NCBI RefSeq assembly: GCF_001676055.1
Contig: NZ_LZEX01000034.1
Span: 62,001 to 126,000 of the forward strand
Reading direction: 5' to 3'
Source of the DNA: Morganella psychrotolerans
GTDB lineage: Bacteria > Pseudomonadota > Gammaproteobacteria > Enterobacterales > Enterobacteriaceae
DNA: 64,000 nucleotides
Both the position numbers and the translations under genes were made by a program. Positions 1 to 8,713 of this stretch are shown piece by piece (within the stretch, counting starts at the first letter, position 1; each line of letters starts with the position of its first letter). The notes beneath the pieces are model-generated. The model did no database searches. It was not told the DNA's origin and was given only the letters and a program-made list of their open reading frames with translations.

Positions 1-86
1 CCGTAATGACGGGTCATCGGCACGCCGCTCATCCGTGCATCCAGTCCGTCCAGCGCACTAATCCAGCGGCCAATCCGTGCCGTCAT
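1..86 (-). CDS. fliI: FliI flagellar export ATPase, N-terminal part (cut by window edge)
   Basis: Only the first 28 or so codons are present, read leftwards from ATG at 86; the gene runs off the window. The peptide begins [15 protein letters not shown] and continues through a short ARMSGVPMTRHY stretch, matching the N-terminal leader of FliI, the cytoplasmic ATPase of the flagellar type III export apparatus. The start overlaps the fliH stop in an ATGA arrangement (83-86), so the two are probably translationally coupled. The Walker motifs lie outside the window, so the call rests on the N-terminus and on synteny with fliH, fliG and fliF. Confidence 0.85.
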   Translation of the reverse strand, partial: MTARIGRWISALDGLDARMSGVPMTRHY

Positions 87-811
87 AATGAGATCTCCGG
101 GGCATATAACCGGCACAGCTCCTGCCAGCGTGTGGCAACGCTCATGTCGATTTCGCCATCATCCGCCACCACGCGGCACCCGCCGGCATGCAACTGCGGA
201 TCCGGCACCAGCCGCCAGCCGTTCAGATTCAGCTGGGTGCTGAGATGCTGTTCCAGCATCTCAATATGCACCGGGTTTACCCGCAGTTCCGGCTGACCGG
301 CAAACAGGGGTTTTTGTTTCAGAAGACGGCTTATCTCTTCCAGCAGCGCCGAGCCGTCACAGACAGCGGGCTGTCCGAGCACTTGTTTGGCGGCGGTCAG
401 CGCAATCTGTAATAATTTTGTAGTGACTACGCTGTCAAAGCTGTCCAGGGAATAACTGAACTCAGACAGTAATTTCTGCCAGGATTGCGTAACCGGTTGC
501 TGCTCTGCCAGTGCCTGCTGACGGCCCTGTTCCGCACCTTCCTGTAAGCCCTGTGCAAAACCGGCGTCATATCCGGCTTTTTCACCCAGTTCCTGACCTG
601 TCTGAAAACCGCTGCGGTGTGCTTCTTCTTTCAGATTGTCCAGCAGATTGATCTGCTCCAGAACTTCGCGCGGCTCCAGGCAGGGAATTTTAGGAACATC
701 CGGCTCCGGTACGTCTGAGAGAGAAGGGAGCACAGAGGAATTGAGATCCCACTGATTCAGTTCCCGCGGCTGCCAGCGTTTCCATTGCGGATTATTTTCC
801 TTATCAGACAT
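83..811 (-). CDS. fliH: FliH, negative regulator of the FliI ATPase
   Basis: Flagellar assembly protein that binds FliI and links it to the export gate and C ring. The protein starts [20 protein letters not shown], as in enterobacterial FliH. A charged Gly-rich helical segment in the middle has repeated GxxxG-like spacing ([20 protein letters not shown]), typical of the family. The C-terminal domain ends [11 protein letters not shown], which is strongly conserved. I chose ATG at 811 over upstream in-frame starts at 817 and 832 because it gives the usual family start. The start lies inside the 3' end of fliG (overlap of 8 bases) and the stop overlaps fliI, so it sits in the fliFGHI operon. Confidence 0.93.
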   Translation of the reverse strand: MSDKENNPQWKRWQPRELNQWDLNSSVLPSLSDVPEPDVPKIPCLEPREVLEQINLLDNLKEEAHRSGFQTGQELGEKAGYDAGFAQGLQEGAEQGRQQALAEQQPVTQSWQKLLSEFSYSLDSFDSVVTTKLLQIALTAAKQVLGQPAVCDGSALLEEISRLLKQKPLFAGQPELRVNPVHIEMLEQHLSTQLNLNGWRLVPDPQLHAGGCRVVADDGEIDMSVATRWQELCRLYAPEISL

Positions 812-1796
812 AGACATCGTCACCACCACCAATCACAATTTCACCGCTTTCCATCAGGCGGCGGACCACCAGCAGAATGGTTTTCTGTTCATTCTCAACC
901 TGAGACATACGTACCGGTGAGCGTGATTCCAGATCATCACGCACCATTTCTGCCGCACGGGTCGACATATTGCGCAGGAAGTGTTCGCGTAACTCTTCAT
1001 TACAGCCTTTCAGTGCAATAACCAGCGAGTCATTGGCAACATCCTGAAGGATGCGCTGAATGCTGCGGTTGTCGACTTCGATAAGGTTTTCGAACAGGAA
1101 CATTTCGTCGATAATACGTTGTGCCAGTTCGCCGTCGTAATCGCGCATTGCACCGATAACACCTTCTTCCTGCTGACTTTTCATCAGGTTGATGATTTCG
1201 GCTGCGGTTCTTACGCCACCCATTTTGCTGCGTTTGAGATTCTGTCCGTCGAGCAGGTTATTGAGCACTTCGGTCAGTTCTGCCAGAGCCGCCGGCTGAA
1301 CACCGCCGAAGGTGGCAATACGCAGCATAATGTCATTGCGCTGACGCTCGTCGAATAGTTCAAGCACATCGGCGGCCAGATTGCGTTTTAAGTGAACCAG
1401 AATGGTGGCGATAATCTGCGGATGTTCGTCGCGGATAATATCGGCCACTGTCTGCGGCTCCATATAATTGAGGCTTTCAATACCGGATGCACTTTCATGC
1501 TTCTCAAGAATATCTTCCAGCAGGCTGGCTGCTCTGTCTTCGCCCAGTGCTTTGATAAGAACGGAACGCAGATAATCATTGGTATTGATATTAAGTGCCG
1601 CGTACTGAATCGCCGCTTCCTCAAATTCAGTCAGGACTTCTGCCAGTTCGGCGTTAGAGACCTGGCGCATATTGGAAACTGCCATGCTCAGTTGCTGAAC
1701 TTCTTTGTTATTCAGGTGTTTAAAGACCTCTGCAGCCTGGTCTTCACCGAGCGTCATCAGCATGACGGCGCTCTTTTCTGTTCCGCTTAAATTCAT
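804..1796 (-). CDS. fliG: FliG, flagellar motor switch protein
   Basis: C-ring protein that sits on the FliF MS ring and transmits torque from the MotAB stator. The product from ATG at 1796 is 330 residues (E. coli 331). Visible family hallmarks are [15 protein letters not shown] in the middle domain, the [17 protein letters not shown] stretch, and the charged C-terminal torque helix around DELAQ-like [19 protein letters not shown] longer reading from 1814 adds six residues (MVRKIT) that are not usual in the family. ATG at 1796 overlaps the fliF stop as ATGA and is preferred. It is translationally coupled to both fliF and fliH. Confidence 0.95.
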   Translation of the reverse strand: MNLSGTEKSAVMLMTLGEDQAAEVFKHLNNKEVQQLSMAVSNMRQVSNAELAEVLTEFEEAAIQYAALNINTNDYLRSVLIKALGEDRAASLLEDILEKHESASGIESLNYMEPQTVADIIRDEHPQIIATILVHLKRNLAADVLELFDERQRNDIMLRIATFGGVQPAALAELTEVLNNLLDGQNLKRSKMGGVRTAAEIINLMKSQQEEGVIGAMRDYDGELAQRIIDEMFLFENLIEVDNRSIQRILQDVANDSLVIALKGCNEELREHFLRNMSTRAAEMVRDDLESRSPVRMSQVENEQKTILLVVRRLMESGEIVIGGGDDVYV

Positions 1797-3502
1797 TGTG
1801 ATTTTCCTAACCATTGGCTGATAACCATTGCCACAACCTGCGGATCTTTATCTGCCATTTCACGGATCCGCTGACTCTGGATCTCTGCACTGACACGTTG
1901 ACGGGTCAGGCGGCGGCGGGTTTTCTCATCCATATCATCACTGATGGTTTCATCAGCCACGAGCGGTGTTTTCATTTGTGTTGCTTTAAACAGACGAGCT
2001 TCGCTCTCAGCCTGTTGTGCTTTGCGGTAACGTTGCCATTGTGGCTTGATACCACGACGCCACAGGAGCCAGCCAACCAGTAACAGCAGCAGAATTTTTC
2101 CGTAATCCAGCGCCTGCGCGATAATCACCGGACTGGTAAAGACGGATTGTTCTTCTGTAACCTGACCTTCATCCGTAAAGCGGGAGTTGGTGATGTTCAG
2201 ACTGTCGCCGCGCGAAACGGAATAGCCCATTGCTTCGCGGGTCAGCGATTCAATCTCTTTAAGCATCTCCGGCGGCAGCGGTTTCATTACTTCTGTACCG
2301 TCTTCCGCTTTCTGCGGCAGATAGTTAATGATGACCGCGACTGAGAGGCGATCAACCACACCAATCTGGCGCTGGGTATGACTTATTTTGCGATCTACTT
2401 CATAATTCGTGGTTTCATCGTTTTGCGAATTAATATTACCGCTACGGTTATTATCGGCAGGCGAAGCTGTTTTGTTATCCTTCGCATCCTTATTATCCGC
2501 TTTTGCTGTTTCTATCGGCGCGGCTGGTGCACTGACCGGCTGATTAGATAACGCACCCGGCACACCGCCCGGCCCGCCGTTACTGTTCTGCTGACTCTGG
2601 CTGCTCTGACGCGAACGGACTGCGCCGGTATCCGGTTGCTGATTAGGTTTATACTCTTCAGCGGTCTGTTCGACTTTGGAGTAATCAACCTGCGCGGTGA
2701 CCTGAGCCTGAACATTGGCACGACCGACCAGCGGGGAGAGCAAGTCTTCAATCCGCTGTTTGAGACGGGCTTCTGTCTCATTTGTCAGTTTCATCTGTGA
2801 AGTGCTGACAGATTGCTGGCTGTTATCATTATTAGTAAGCAGGCGTCCGGCCTGATCGACAATAATCACATTGGCGGTGGTTAATCCGGAAACACTGCTG
2901 GAAACCATGTGCACAATGGCACTTATCTGACCTTCATCCAGCGCGCGGCCGGGAAGTAAACCAACGGTTACAGATGCCGTCGGGGATTTTTGTTCCCGGA
3001 CAAACAGAGTCGGTTTCGGAATGGCGAGATGAACCCGCGCGGTCTGAACCGGACTCAGTGATTCAATCGTGCGGGAAAGTTCCCCTTCAAGGGCACGCTG
3101 ATAGTTAACCTGTTCACTGAACTGGCTGATACCGAACTGCTCTTTGTCCAGCAGCTCAAAGCCGGTATTTCCGCCTTTTGGTAAACCGGCCTGAGCCAGT
3201 TTCAGACGCAGTTCGTGGACTTTATCGGCAGGCACCAGAATGGCGCTGCCATTATCCGCAAGCTGATACGGCATATTCATTTGTGTCAGCTGACCGACAA
3301 TATCACCGCCGTCTTTTGCACTCAGATTACTGAGCAGTACGCGGTAATCAGGGCTTCGCATCCAGAGGAACAGTGCGACAATAATCGCAATTGCGGCAGC
3401 GCCCGCGATCATCAGCGGAACTTTCGGATCGGCCTTAATACGGTCAATAATCAGGGCTAATCCCTTTTTGTTATCTCCGGTGTCTTGTGATGCGGCACTC
3501 AT
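1793..3502 (-). CDS. fliF: FliF, MS-ring protein of the flagellar basal body
   Basis: Inner-membrane protein that forms the MS ring, the base on which rod, C ring and export apparatus assemble. The protein is about 569 residues. It has an N-terminal transmembrane helix near residues 30-50 ([20 protein letters not shown]), a ring-building YscJ/FliF domain ([19 protein letters not shown]), a low-complexity Ser/Gln/Asn-rich linker around residues 290-365, a second membrane helix near 465-490, and a C-terminal FliG-binding tail ending [16 protein letters not shown] prefer ATG at 3502 (MSAASQDTG) over 3508. First gene of the fliFGHI operon; divergent from fliE across a 273-bp promoter region. Confidence 0.95.
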   Translation of the reverse strand: MSAASQDTGDNKKGLALIIDRIKADPKVPLMIAGAAAIAIIVALFLWMRSPDYRVLLSNLSAKDGGDIVGQLTQMNMPYQLADNGSAILVPADKVHELRLKLAQAGLPKGGNTGFELLDKEQFGISQFSEQVNYQRALEGELSRTIESLSPVQTARVHLAIPKPTLFVREQKSPTASVTVGLLPGRALDEGQISAIVHMVSSSVSGLTTANVIIVDQAGRLLTNNDNSQQSVSTSQMKLTNETEARLKQRIEDLLSPLVGRANVQAQVTAQVDYSKVEQTAEEYKPNQQPDTGAVRSRQSSQSQQNSNGGPGGVPGALSNQPVSAPAAPIETAKADNKDAKDNKTASPADNNRSGNINSQNDETTNYEVDRKISHTQRQIGVVDRLSVAVIINYLPQKAEDGTEVMKPLPPEMLKEIESLTREAMGYSVSRGDSLNITNSRFTDEGQVTEEQSVFTSPVIIAQALDYGKILLLLLVGWLLWRRGIKPQWQRYRKAQQAESEARLFKATQMKTPLVADETISDDMDEKTRRRLTRQRVSAEIQSQRIREMADKDPQVVAMVISQWLGKSQ

Positions 3503-3775
3503 AAACATTCCCTGCCTTGCAGATTTGACGGGTGAAAATAGTTTTGGCGAAACAACGTAATTTCCCTCTTTGTAACGTCACTTTTTTACGCTGCTATTAT
3601 TCCCTGTGAATAACAAATCTAATGACAGAATCAGCCTGTAATTTAGGTGTTATTTACGGGCTTCAAGTTAAAAAGGGTGTGGTAGGGTAATGCGGCATAA
3701 GATATGACAGGTGTTTTTGCAGGAAAAAAAGAGCGCCGGAAAATTTACTAATCCGTAATAGCATAAGAGAAAAAC

Positions 3776-4087
3776 ATGACAATTCAGGCAATTGAAGGGG
3801 TTGTTTCCCAACTGAATGTAACAGCAGCACAGGCTGCAAACCACACCAAACCTGTGGTTGAAGCTGTGGGCTTCGGTGATCATCTGGTTTCAGCCGTTAA
3901 TCAGATTAATACCACGCGGGTAGAGTCTGCGAAGAAAACAGAAGATTTCACTCTGGGCAAAGCAGATATTTCACTCAATGACGTTATGGTAGACATGCAA
4001 AAAGCCAGCCTGAGCCTGCAAATGGGAATTCAGGTACGCAACAAGCTGGTTGCCGCGTACCAGGAAATTATGTCAATGCCGGTGTGA
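3776..4087 (+). CDS. fliE: FliE, MS ring-rod junction protein
   Basis: Small exported basal-body protein of 103 residues that joins the MS ring to the proximal rod. The C-terminal half carries the family signature: FTLGKADISLNDVMVDMQKA followed by SLSLQMGIQVRNKLVAAYQEIMSMPV, matching FliE of enterics. It is transcribed away from fliFGHI. The 3' side is unusual: 40 bases downstream the flagellar cluster is interrupted by prophage DNA, beginning with a convergent integrase, while the next expected flagellar genes (fliT, fliS, fliD) lie 10.4 kb away. Confidence 0.95.
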   Translation: MTIQAIEGVVSQLNVTAAQAANHTKPVVEAVGFGDHLVSAVNQINTTRVESAKKTEDFTLGKADISLNDVMVDMQKASLSLQMGIQVRNKLVAAYQEIMSMPV

Positions 4088-4125
4088 TGGTGTTAACTGT
4101 TTGAAATTAATATAATTTGTCGTTT

Positions 4126-4149
4126 CTCGTCATCGCTCGTCATCGCTCG
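4126..4149. repeat. Short tandem repeat at the integrase 3' end
   Basis: The 10-base unit CTCGTCATCG occurs twice in a row and is followed by a partial third copy. It overlaps the last codons and the stop of the integrase reading frame (encoding SDDER) and lies 40 bases after fliE. Integrase genes usually lie next to an att site, so this edge is the likely chromosomal junction of the prophage, but no matching second att copy was identified in the window. Confidence 0.6.
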
Positions 4150-4981
4150 GGGACGCATAGGGGACAGATTGATTCAATTTTTGGTTCAGTAGTGAAATTT
4201 GGTCTTGGTCGTTCTCAGGCATCCAAGAGCCATAAACATCATGAACCATCTTTGAAGAGGCATGTCCCATTTGTGCTGCAATGAACGCAGGGTTCGCTCC
4301 TGCGGATAACATCCAGCATGCATAAGTATGTCTGGTCTGATATGACTTCCGGTGCCTTACGCCTGATCTGCGGATCAGGGATTTCCATATCTGCGAAAAA
4401 CCACCCGGAGAATAAAACTTACTATCACCACCGTTGACACTGACAAGTCCTGGCTGAAATACAAAGGTACACTGATCTGTCCTGAATTTTTTAAATTCCC
4501 TGGTGCTAACCGTTACCTCCACTGGCTGAGTTAACTTTGTATGCGCCGCCTGATCTTTCAGACAATCGAACGCGGGCGAGACAAGGTGAATAATTCTATT
4601 GGTTCCGGCATCAGTTTTAGGGTAAGAGAATTTAGATGGCCCGCAAACATTACGGCGAACCATAATTGTTTTGTTTACCATGTCGATGTCCTCCCACGCC
4701 AAGCCTGTTAACTCACCAGGTCGGAGTCCTGTATAAACCGATAATATAAGCATGTTACGAGCCTGAGCATTCGGGCAACAACTGATAAGCCTTGAAAGTT
4801 CATCATCTGATAGCGGGTCTGGCGTTGGCCTTTCCTTTTTTAAATATGAAAAATTTATCGTTAGATCCTCGCTTATATACTTATTGCTAAATGCAAATTT
4901 AAACTGGGACAGTGGCATTTGCATGTAGTTGTTACCTGTTCCGTCCGTCACTGGATGCAATGACGCGAATCGGGTCGCCAA
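4130..4981 (-). pseudogene. Tyrosine-family phage integrase, N-terminally truncated
   Basis: The 283-residue frame contains the catalytic domain of a tyrosine recombinase: the first Arg in YTGLRPGELTGLAWEDID, the box II HxxR segment as TRHTYACWML preceded by KSYQ, MGHASSKMVHDVYG with the late His, and Tyr in VYGSWM. The arm-binding domain and most of the core-binding domain (about 150 residues) expected of a 380-400 residue phage integrase are missing. The first ~15 codons (MATRFASLHPVTDG) look like unrelated read-through. The 5' end abuts, head to head, a truncated phage tail gene, so a deletion has removed the prophage interior between them. The remaining protein is unlikely to be a working recombinase. 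Confidence 0.8.
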
Positions 4982-4983
4982 AA

Positions 4984-5570
4984 GAGATAGTGAGCACGTT
5001 TACGCTATTAAATGGCGCAGAGTACAGCAAATCATTGCGTCTGCTGTAGACGCTTACGGCACGGTTCCTGAATGGCTGATAACACTGTTAAACAAGCCGG
5101 TGTACGGGCGCAGCATTCTGTCATCAGCAATGAACGTGATGCAGGCATGCTGTGATGATGATTGCTCTGAGATTATCGGGGAATGGCGACCGGGTAAATC
5201 CGGAATAATGTACCGTCACAGCGCTATGAATTACCGCGATATCATTCTGCTGGCGCGTAAATTGATGACCCATGGCATTATCGGCAAGGCTAAGGTAAGA
5301 AAACTCCAACGCAACGAGGAAAAAGATGAATACTCAGACGAGTTTCACGCCGTCGAGTACATCAGCGCCGCCCGTGTACACTTCAGCATCACCCGCAGCG
5401 AAGCCGAGCAAATAACCCTCACCGAATTCGTGATGATACTGAAAGCAAAATATCTGGACGAGAAGGGCTTCACTGCTGATGAGTATGAAGCCATCACCAA
5501 AGCCGACGATGCCCGTAATGATGATCTGATTAAGGGCAAACGGCGGCTGGTGAGCAGGGAAAAAGCGTGA
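4984..5570 (+). pseudogene. Phage protein remnant resembling the DUF6246 tail-associated family, 5' truncated
   Basis: The open frame extends from 4929 to 5570, but family-like sequence starts only around 4990. Recognisable blocks are AYGTVPEWLITLLNKPVYGR, MQACCDDDCSEIIGEWRPGK, THGIIGKAKVRKLQRNE and EFHAVEYISAARVHFSITRS, followed by a C-terminal YLDEKGFTADEYEAI segment like those of tail assembly proteins. I recall these features from phage proteins annotated DUF6246, so the family name is from memory. The N-terminal ~80 residues are lost at the deletion junction with the integrase. The last codons (DDLIKGK) recur as a short remnant at 62.42 kb beside the second copy of the downstream cargo gene. 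Confidence 0.6.
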
Positions 5571-5666
5571 TAAAACATCGATATTCGCAATATTTCGGCT
5601 CTTTCTTACTACAAATAAAGCACATGTCTCTTAGTATCATGGCTTTAAAACTAAACGGTGGTACCT

Positions 5667-6026
5667 ATGAAAAAGTTATTGATAGTATCAGCTGCAGCCA
5701 TGCTTACCTTTGGTGCTTATGCCGGAGGAGAGGGTAAGGGATATTCATTAGAGCAACTACATAAAATAATTGAATCTGGGAAATATCCGGCTATTACTGA
5801 ATACGAAGAAACAGGCGGTGGTGATGTTGCGGATATAAAATCTTGCAAAGATAGGATACTGAGCCGTGCCGCTAATTTCTCAGAATATCCCATCACTGTT
5901 GAGCGAGATATTGAAAATGAAGCTTACGAATCAACAGTATGGATGAACTTAAAGGCGCAAAAAGTTATTTGTGAGGTTAAAGATGGCAAGGCTAAAGGGA
6001 CGCAGTTTGATGCACCCTATAAGTAA
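5667..6026 (+). CDS. Small secreted protein of unknown function, phage cargo copy 1
   Basis: Product of 119 residues with a clear signal peptide (MKKLLIVSAAAMLTFGAYAG, cleavage likely after AYA). The mature part is hydrophilic and has two cysteines, one in DIKSCKDRILSRAANFSEYP and one in AQKVICEVKDG, which could form one disulfide after export. I do not recognise the family. ATG at 5667 is chosen because GGTGG lies about 7 bases upstream; an in-frame GTG at 5658 would disturb the signal peptide. It directly follows the phage tail gene remnant. A paralogue with about 80% identical residues lies at 62572-62928 with matching upstream DNA, so this looks like a phage moron gene. Confidence 0.75.
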   Translation: MKKLLIVSAAAMLTFGAYAGGEGKGYSLEQLHKIIESGKYPAITEYEETGGGDVADIKSCKDRILSRAANFSEYPITVERDIENEAYESTVWMNLKAQKVICEVKDGKAKGTQFDAPYK

Positions 6027-6040
6027 GCCGGGAAACTCAA

Positions 6041-6169
6041 GTAGGACTATCTGACACCGATAGATATCAACTGACAATATACACAGATACTGGTGAACTT
6101 CGGTGGTAGATGGTTTACCGCGATTTATCTGTCGCAAAAGATGAATATGCTTTACGGCAAATGTTTTAA
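6041..6169 (+). pseudogene. Possible decayed phage coding fragment
   Basis: Read in one frame, this stretch gives a protein-like peptide, VGLSDTDRYQLTIYTDTG and then ELRW, a TAG stop at 6107-6109, and then MVYRDLSVAKDEYALRQMF before TAA. The composition and the alternating hydrophobic pattern look like coding DNA with one nonsense change, and the place just after a phage cargo gene fits a tail-gene scrap. It has no recognisable start or ribosome binding site. The call is weak. Confidence 0.3.
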
Positions 6170-6214
6170 ATAATCAACAGGCCATGGACGGCCTTGTGAT
6201 TCAGTTCACACGCC

Positions 6215-6234
6215 GCCTCTTAACTGAGGCTTTT
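6215..6234 (+). terminator. Rho-independent terminator
   Basis: GCCTC/GAGGC stem with a six-base loop followed by TTTT. It lies between the secreted-protein gene and the HEPN-like gene and would separate their transcription. Confidence 0.55.
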
Positions 6235-6286
6235 ATACATGTATACTCTACTGACGCAACGGAAAACGAAAAAATAGAGAGTAGGT

Positions 6287-6779
6287 ATGCTTACTGAACA
6301 CATTAGTCAAGAATACAAAAATGACATGTTTGAGTTTTTTTACGCATTTGCTCGTTTTGAATATGTAATGAAAGTGAAAGGTTTTTCAAAAAAAATATGC
6401 TAATAATAATGCCAGCCCTAATTGGGATAAATTAAAAGATGATAAAGAGATAAGTGAAAAAATATTCAATGAAAGAACCGAGTCTGGTAATCGCCTGCTT
6501 GAACTTGCACCAATGGTGCAAATTATCAGAATGGAAGGAAGCAATGCGGTATTGGCATGGCAGAAGGTGTCATATGAAGTCAGTAGGAATAATTATTTTG
6601 CGCAGCTGATGAAGGCGTTAAAGACAGTCAGGAACAACCTATTTCACGGCGGGAAGGAGTGTGAGAGCGGGTTCGAGTATAGCGACAGAAACATGGATCT
6701 CATCCGAACCGGTACTGCTGTTATAAATGAGATGGTTGCTTCGCTGGGGTGGAGTGGGGATTTCAGCGCCCAGCACTAA
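6287..6779 (+). pseudogene. HEPN-domain protein (pEK499_p136-like), frameshifted in a poly-A run
   Basis: From ATG at 6287 (GAGAG ribosome site just upstream) the frame reads MLTEHISQEYKNDMFEFFYA and on to KGFSKK before stopping after 39 codons. Dropping one A from the A8 run near 6392-6399 restores a continuous frame (KKYANNNASPNWDKLKDDK) to the stop at 6779, giving about 164 residues. The distal part has TVRNNLFHGGK, which holds the R-x4-H motif of HEPN domains, many of which are RNases in toxin-antitoxin or anti-phage systems. The N-terminal FFYAFARFEYVMK block is also like pEK499_p136 proteins. The break may be real, phase-variable, or a sequencing indel. No antitoxin partner is visible. 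Confidence 0.6.
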
Positions 6780-6782
6780 CCA

Positions 6783-6808
6783 AACTAAGCCACGGAAGGG
6801 GCTTAGTT
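6783..6808 (+). terminator. Hairpin after the HEPN-like gene
   Basis: A perfect 9-bp stem, AACTAAGCC with GGCTTAGTT, and an 8-base loop, just after the stop at 6779. There is no T run after it, so it may be an inefficient terminator or an RNA 3'-end stabiliser. The remaining bases to 7056 hold no gene I can support. Confidence 0.35.
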
Positions 6809-7056
6809 GTGTAGGGTGGTAACAAAATCTGAAAGTGGCGGTCGTTTTTTGGAAGTGTTAATTGTGCTTTTTGTCACAATCGCCTCGGTATTGAGCGATT
6901 AGCGTTACCAGTAATTACCTGATATTACCCGAAGTTACCAATTTTTTATCACAACCGAGGTTGTCAAAGGGGCACTTTGACCCTATTATTAGCAAATAGA
7001 ATGTTTAGCAATGAGCTAAACCTTAACCAGCACAAAACACCGCGATAGGAGGTCGT

Positions 7057-7302
7057 ATGGGTAAATTATTTCGAACCATGATTAAAGCGATCCTCCAGCC
7101 TGAGAGGGTGGTAGTAAAGGTATTTGGCTCAAATGGCCAAAAAGAACAACCAGAGGCTAACACCACTGATAAGTTTTTCGTGGATAAAAATGGGGCAATT
7201 TCTCTAAATCCAAATAGTGTTATTGTTAAAGAAGCGATTGAAAACAACATTAACTTACTGAAAAACGTACACAGGAAAACAGATAAGTGTGGGCAGCAGT
7301 AA
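7057..7302 (+). CDS. Small hypothetical protein, first gene of a two-gene unit
   Basis: An 81-residue basic protein of unknown function, starting MGKLFRTMIKAILQPERVVV. It has no signal peptide or membrane segment, and a central hydrophilic part (NGQKEQPEANTTDKFFVD). The ribosome binding site is excellent (ATAGGAGGTCGT before ATG), stronger than those of its neighbours. Its last 16 bases overlap the start of the membrane protein gene that follows, so the two are probably translationally coupled. It lies inside the prophage-derived block. I do not recognise the family. Confidence 0.65.
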   Translation: MGKLFRTMIKAILQPERVVVKVFGSNGQKEQPEANTTDKFFVDKNGAISLNPNSVIVKEAIENNINLLKNVHRKTDKCGQQ

Positions 7303-8096
7303 TAGTTCTTGTTTTGGTAAGTGGGTATTACTATGTTGATTCTCACTTACCTTCAAAGTACAAGCTCAATAAGGCTGTGGGTTGGAATGCTTACTTTCAT
7401 GTTGCACTGAAAGGTTCTATATTTCTTATTCAGGGTGCCGCCTTATCGCTATTTATTGTTTTTTCGTTTTACTTAGTTATGTGGTTATTAAATATTCCCA
7501 CATACCTATTTGACTTATACCATCCCTTTACGTTTGCCAGCGACATAGCATCGTTCAGAATCTCAGGAATGAGTACATGGACGGCATTATGGCTCACCAT
7601 GACCATTCTTATTTCTGTTGGTAATACTGTAGAAGCTCAAAAAAATAACCGATCTCCGGCTAAGAGAATTGAAGGGTTTCGTGAGATAGCAAAAGACAAT
7701 GCCATCGAAGGAATAATTCTGGAATCGCTTGATAAAGTCCAAGACGGATTATTGCTTCTGGTTACTTTAAAATCACGTAAAGTTTATGCTGGGATGGTTG
7801 ACGCTGCCAGATTTGAGGGAATGGATACAAATTCGCTAGTGCTGATACCATTTATGTCAGGGTATAGAGACAAAGACACCTTGTCATTCAAGGTTGAACA
7901 TAACTACACTTCACACTACGCCAAAGAAAATATCACATTTGAATCAGAGCCGCTTTCGCTGTATCAGTTTAGGCATGTTCTTCCTTATGACCAGATAGAG
8001 TCATTTTCATTGTTTAATGTGAATACGTACATTAAATTTCAGCAAGCATCAGATGATAATGATGACAATGAGCCACAAGATAAAATAGAACAATAA
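7287..8096 (+). CDS. Multi-pass membrane protein of unknown function
   Basis: A 269-residue protein starting at GTG 7287 within the 3' end of the upstream gene. Three hydrophobic segments are visible: residues about 3-17 (AAVIVLVLVSGYYYVD), 44-70 (FLIQGAALSLFIVFSFYLVM) and 97-112 (LWLTMTILISVG). A cytoplasmic-looking domain of about 150 residues follows, with LLVTLKSRKVYAGMVDAARF and LIPFMSGYRDKDTLSF, a small beta-rich pattern faintly like DUF6338-type proteins. The tail is acidic. The gene ends in a good terminator. Its place in the prophage block and coupling to a small soluble protein suggest phage cargo, for example superinfection exclusion; that is inference only. Confidence 0.65.
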   Translation: MWAAVIVLVLVSGYYYVDSHLPSKYKLNKAVGWNAYFHVALKGSIFLIQGAALSLFIVFSFYLVMWLLNIPTYLFDLYHPFTFASDIASFRISGMSTWTALWLTMTILISVGNTVEAQKNNRSPAKRIEGFREIAKDNAIEGIILESLDKVQDGLLLLVTLKSRKVYAGMVDAARFEGMDTNSLVLIPFMSGYRDKDTLSFKVEHNYTSHYAKENITFESEPLSLYQFRHVLPYDQIESFSLFNVNTYIKFQQASDDNDDNEPQDKIEQ

Positions 8097-8098
8097 AG

Positions 8099-8119
8099 AC
8101 CCGCTACGGCGGGTTTTTT
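8099..8119 (+). terminator. Rho-independent terminator
   Basis: ACCCGC, loop TACG, GCGGGT, then a T6 run, starting three bases after the stop of the membrane protein gene. It closes the 7057-8096 two-gene unit. Confidence 0.85.
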
Positions 8120-8214
8120 GTTTCTGCTCCAACCTCAAAATCTCACACCGTTTTGCTTTCATTTGCATCACCAGATGATTAACATGAGGGAAACTAATTA
8201 TTGAGGGTGGGGAT

Positions 8215-8700
8215 GTGAGGAAAATAATTGTTGGTGTTTTGATAGGTGCCATGCCGCTAGTGGCGGCTGCTGATGGTGCTTATCGCGATGAAGGTGAGTG
8301 GATGATAAAAATAAACACTAATAAATTAACCGATAAAGCGGATGTTTATGGGATGTTACATTCCTCCAGCGGCGGCGGAACATTATTTATTAGATGTGAA
8401 AATAACAAAACTGAAGCATTTTTATCAATAGATGATTATCTTGGCAGCGGGTACAACACTGGCGTAACAACTAGAATTGATGGCGGAAAGCCTATTAAAT
8501 CATCGTGGACTATGGGTGAGGGTGGTGATGCAGCATTTGCACCAAAAGCGGTATCTTTCATTAAAAGTATTAATGGGAAAAAAGGGTTAATAATTGGTTA
8601 TAGCCCATACGGGAAATCACAAGTGATCGCCGAGTTTGATTTGAATGGAATCGATAAGGTTGCCGGTGAGGTATCGGCAGCGTGTGGATGGAAACTTTAA
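8215..8700 (+). CDS. Exported VasI/TagO-like protein
   Basis: A 161-residue protein with a signal peptide (MRKIIVGVLIGAMPLVAAAD, cleavage near AAA-D). The mature part has the pattern of the VasI family (type VI secretion-associated, Pfam VasI): TLFIRCENNKTEAFLSIDDY, then RIDGGKPIKSSWTMGEGGD, AAFAPKAVSFIKSI, and the C-terminal AEFDLNGIDKVAGEV with ACGW. Two cysteines (RCENN, ACGW) could form a disulfide. Start GTG at 8215 is preceded by GGGTGGGGAT. No type VI genes are near; related genes are common in prophages, where the role is unknown. The downstream small membrane gene is 13 bases away and probably co-transcribed. Confidence 0.6.
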   Translation: MRKIIVGVLIGAMPLVAAADGAYRDEGEWMIKINTNKLTDKADVYGMLHSSSGGGTLFIRCENNKTEAFLSIDDYLGSGYNTGVTTRIDGGKPIKSSWTMGEGGDAAFAPKAVSFIKSINGKKGLIIGYSPYGKSQVIAEFDLNGIDKVAGEVSAACGWKL

Positions 8701-8713
8701 TAATGGGGTTGGT

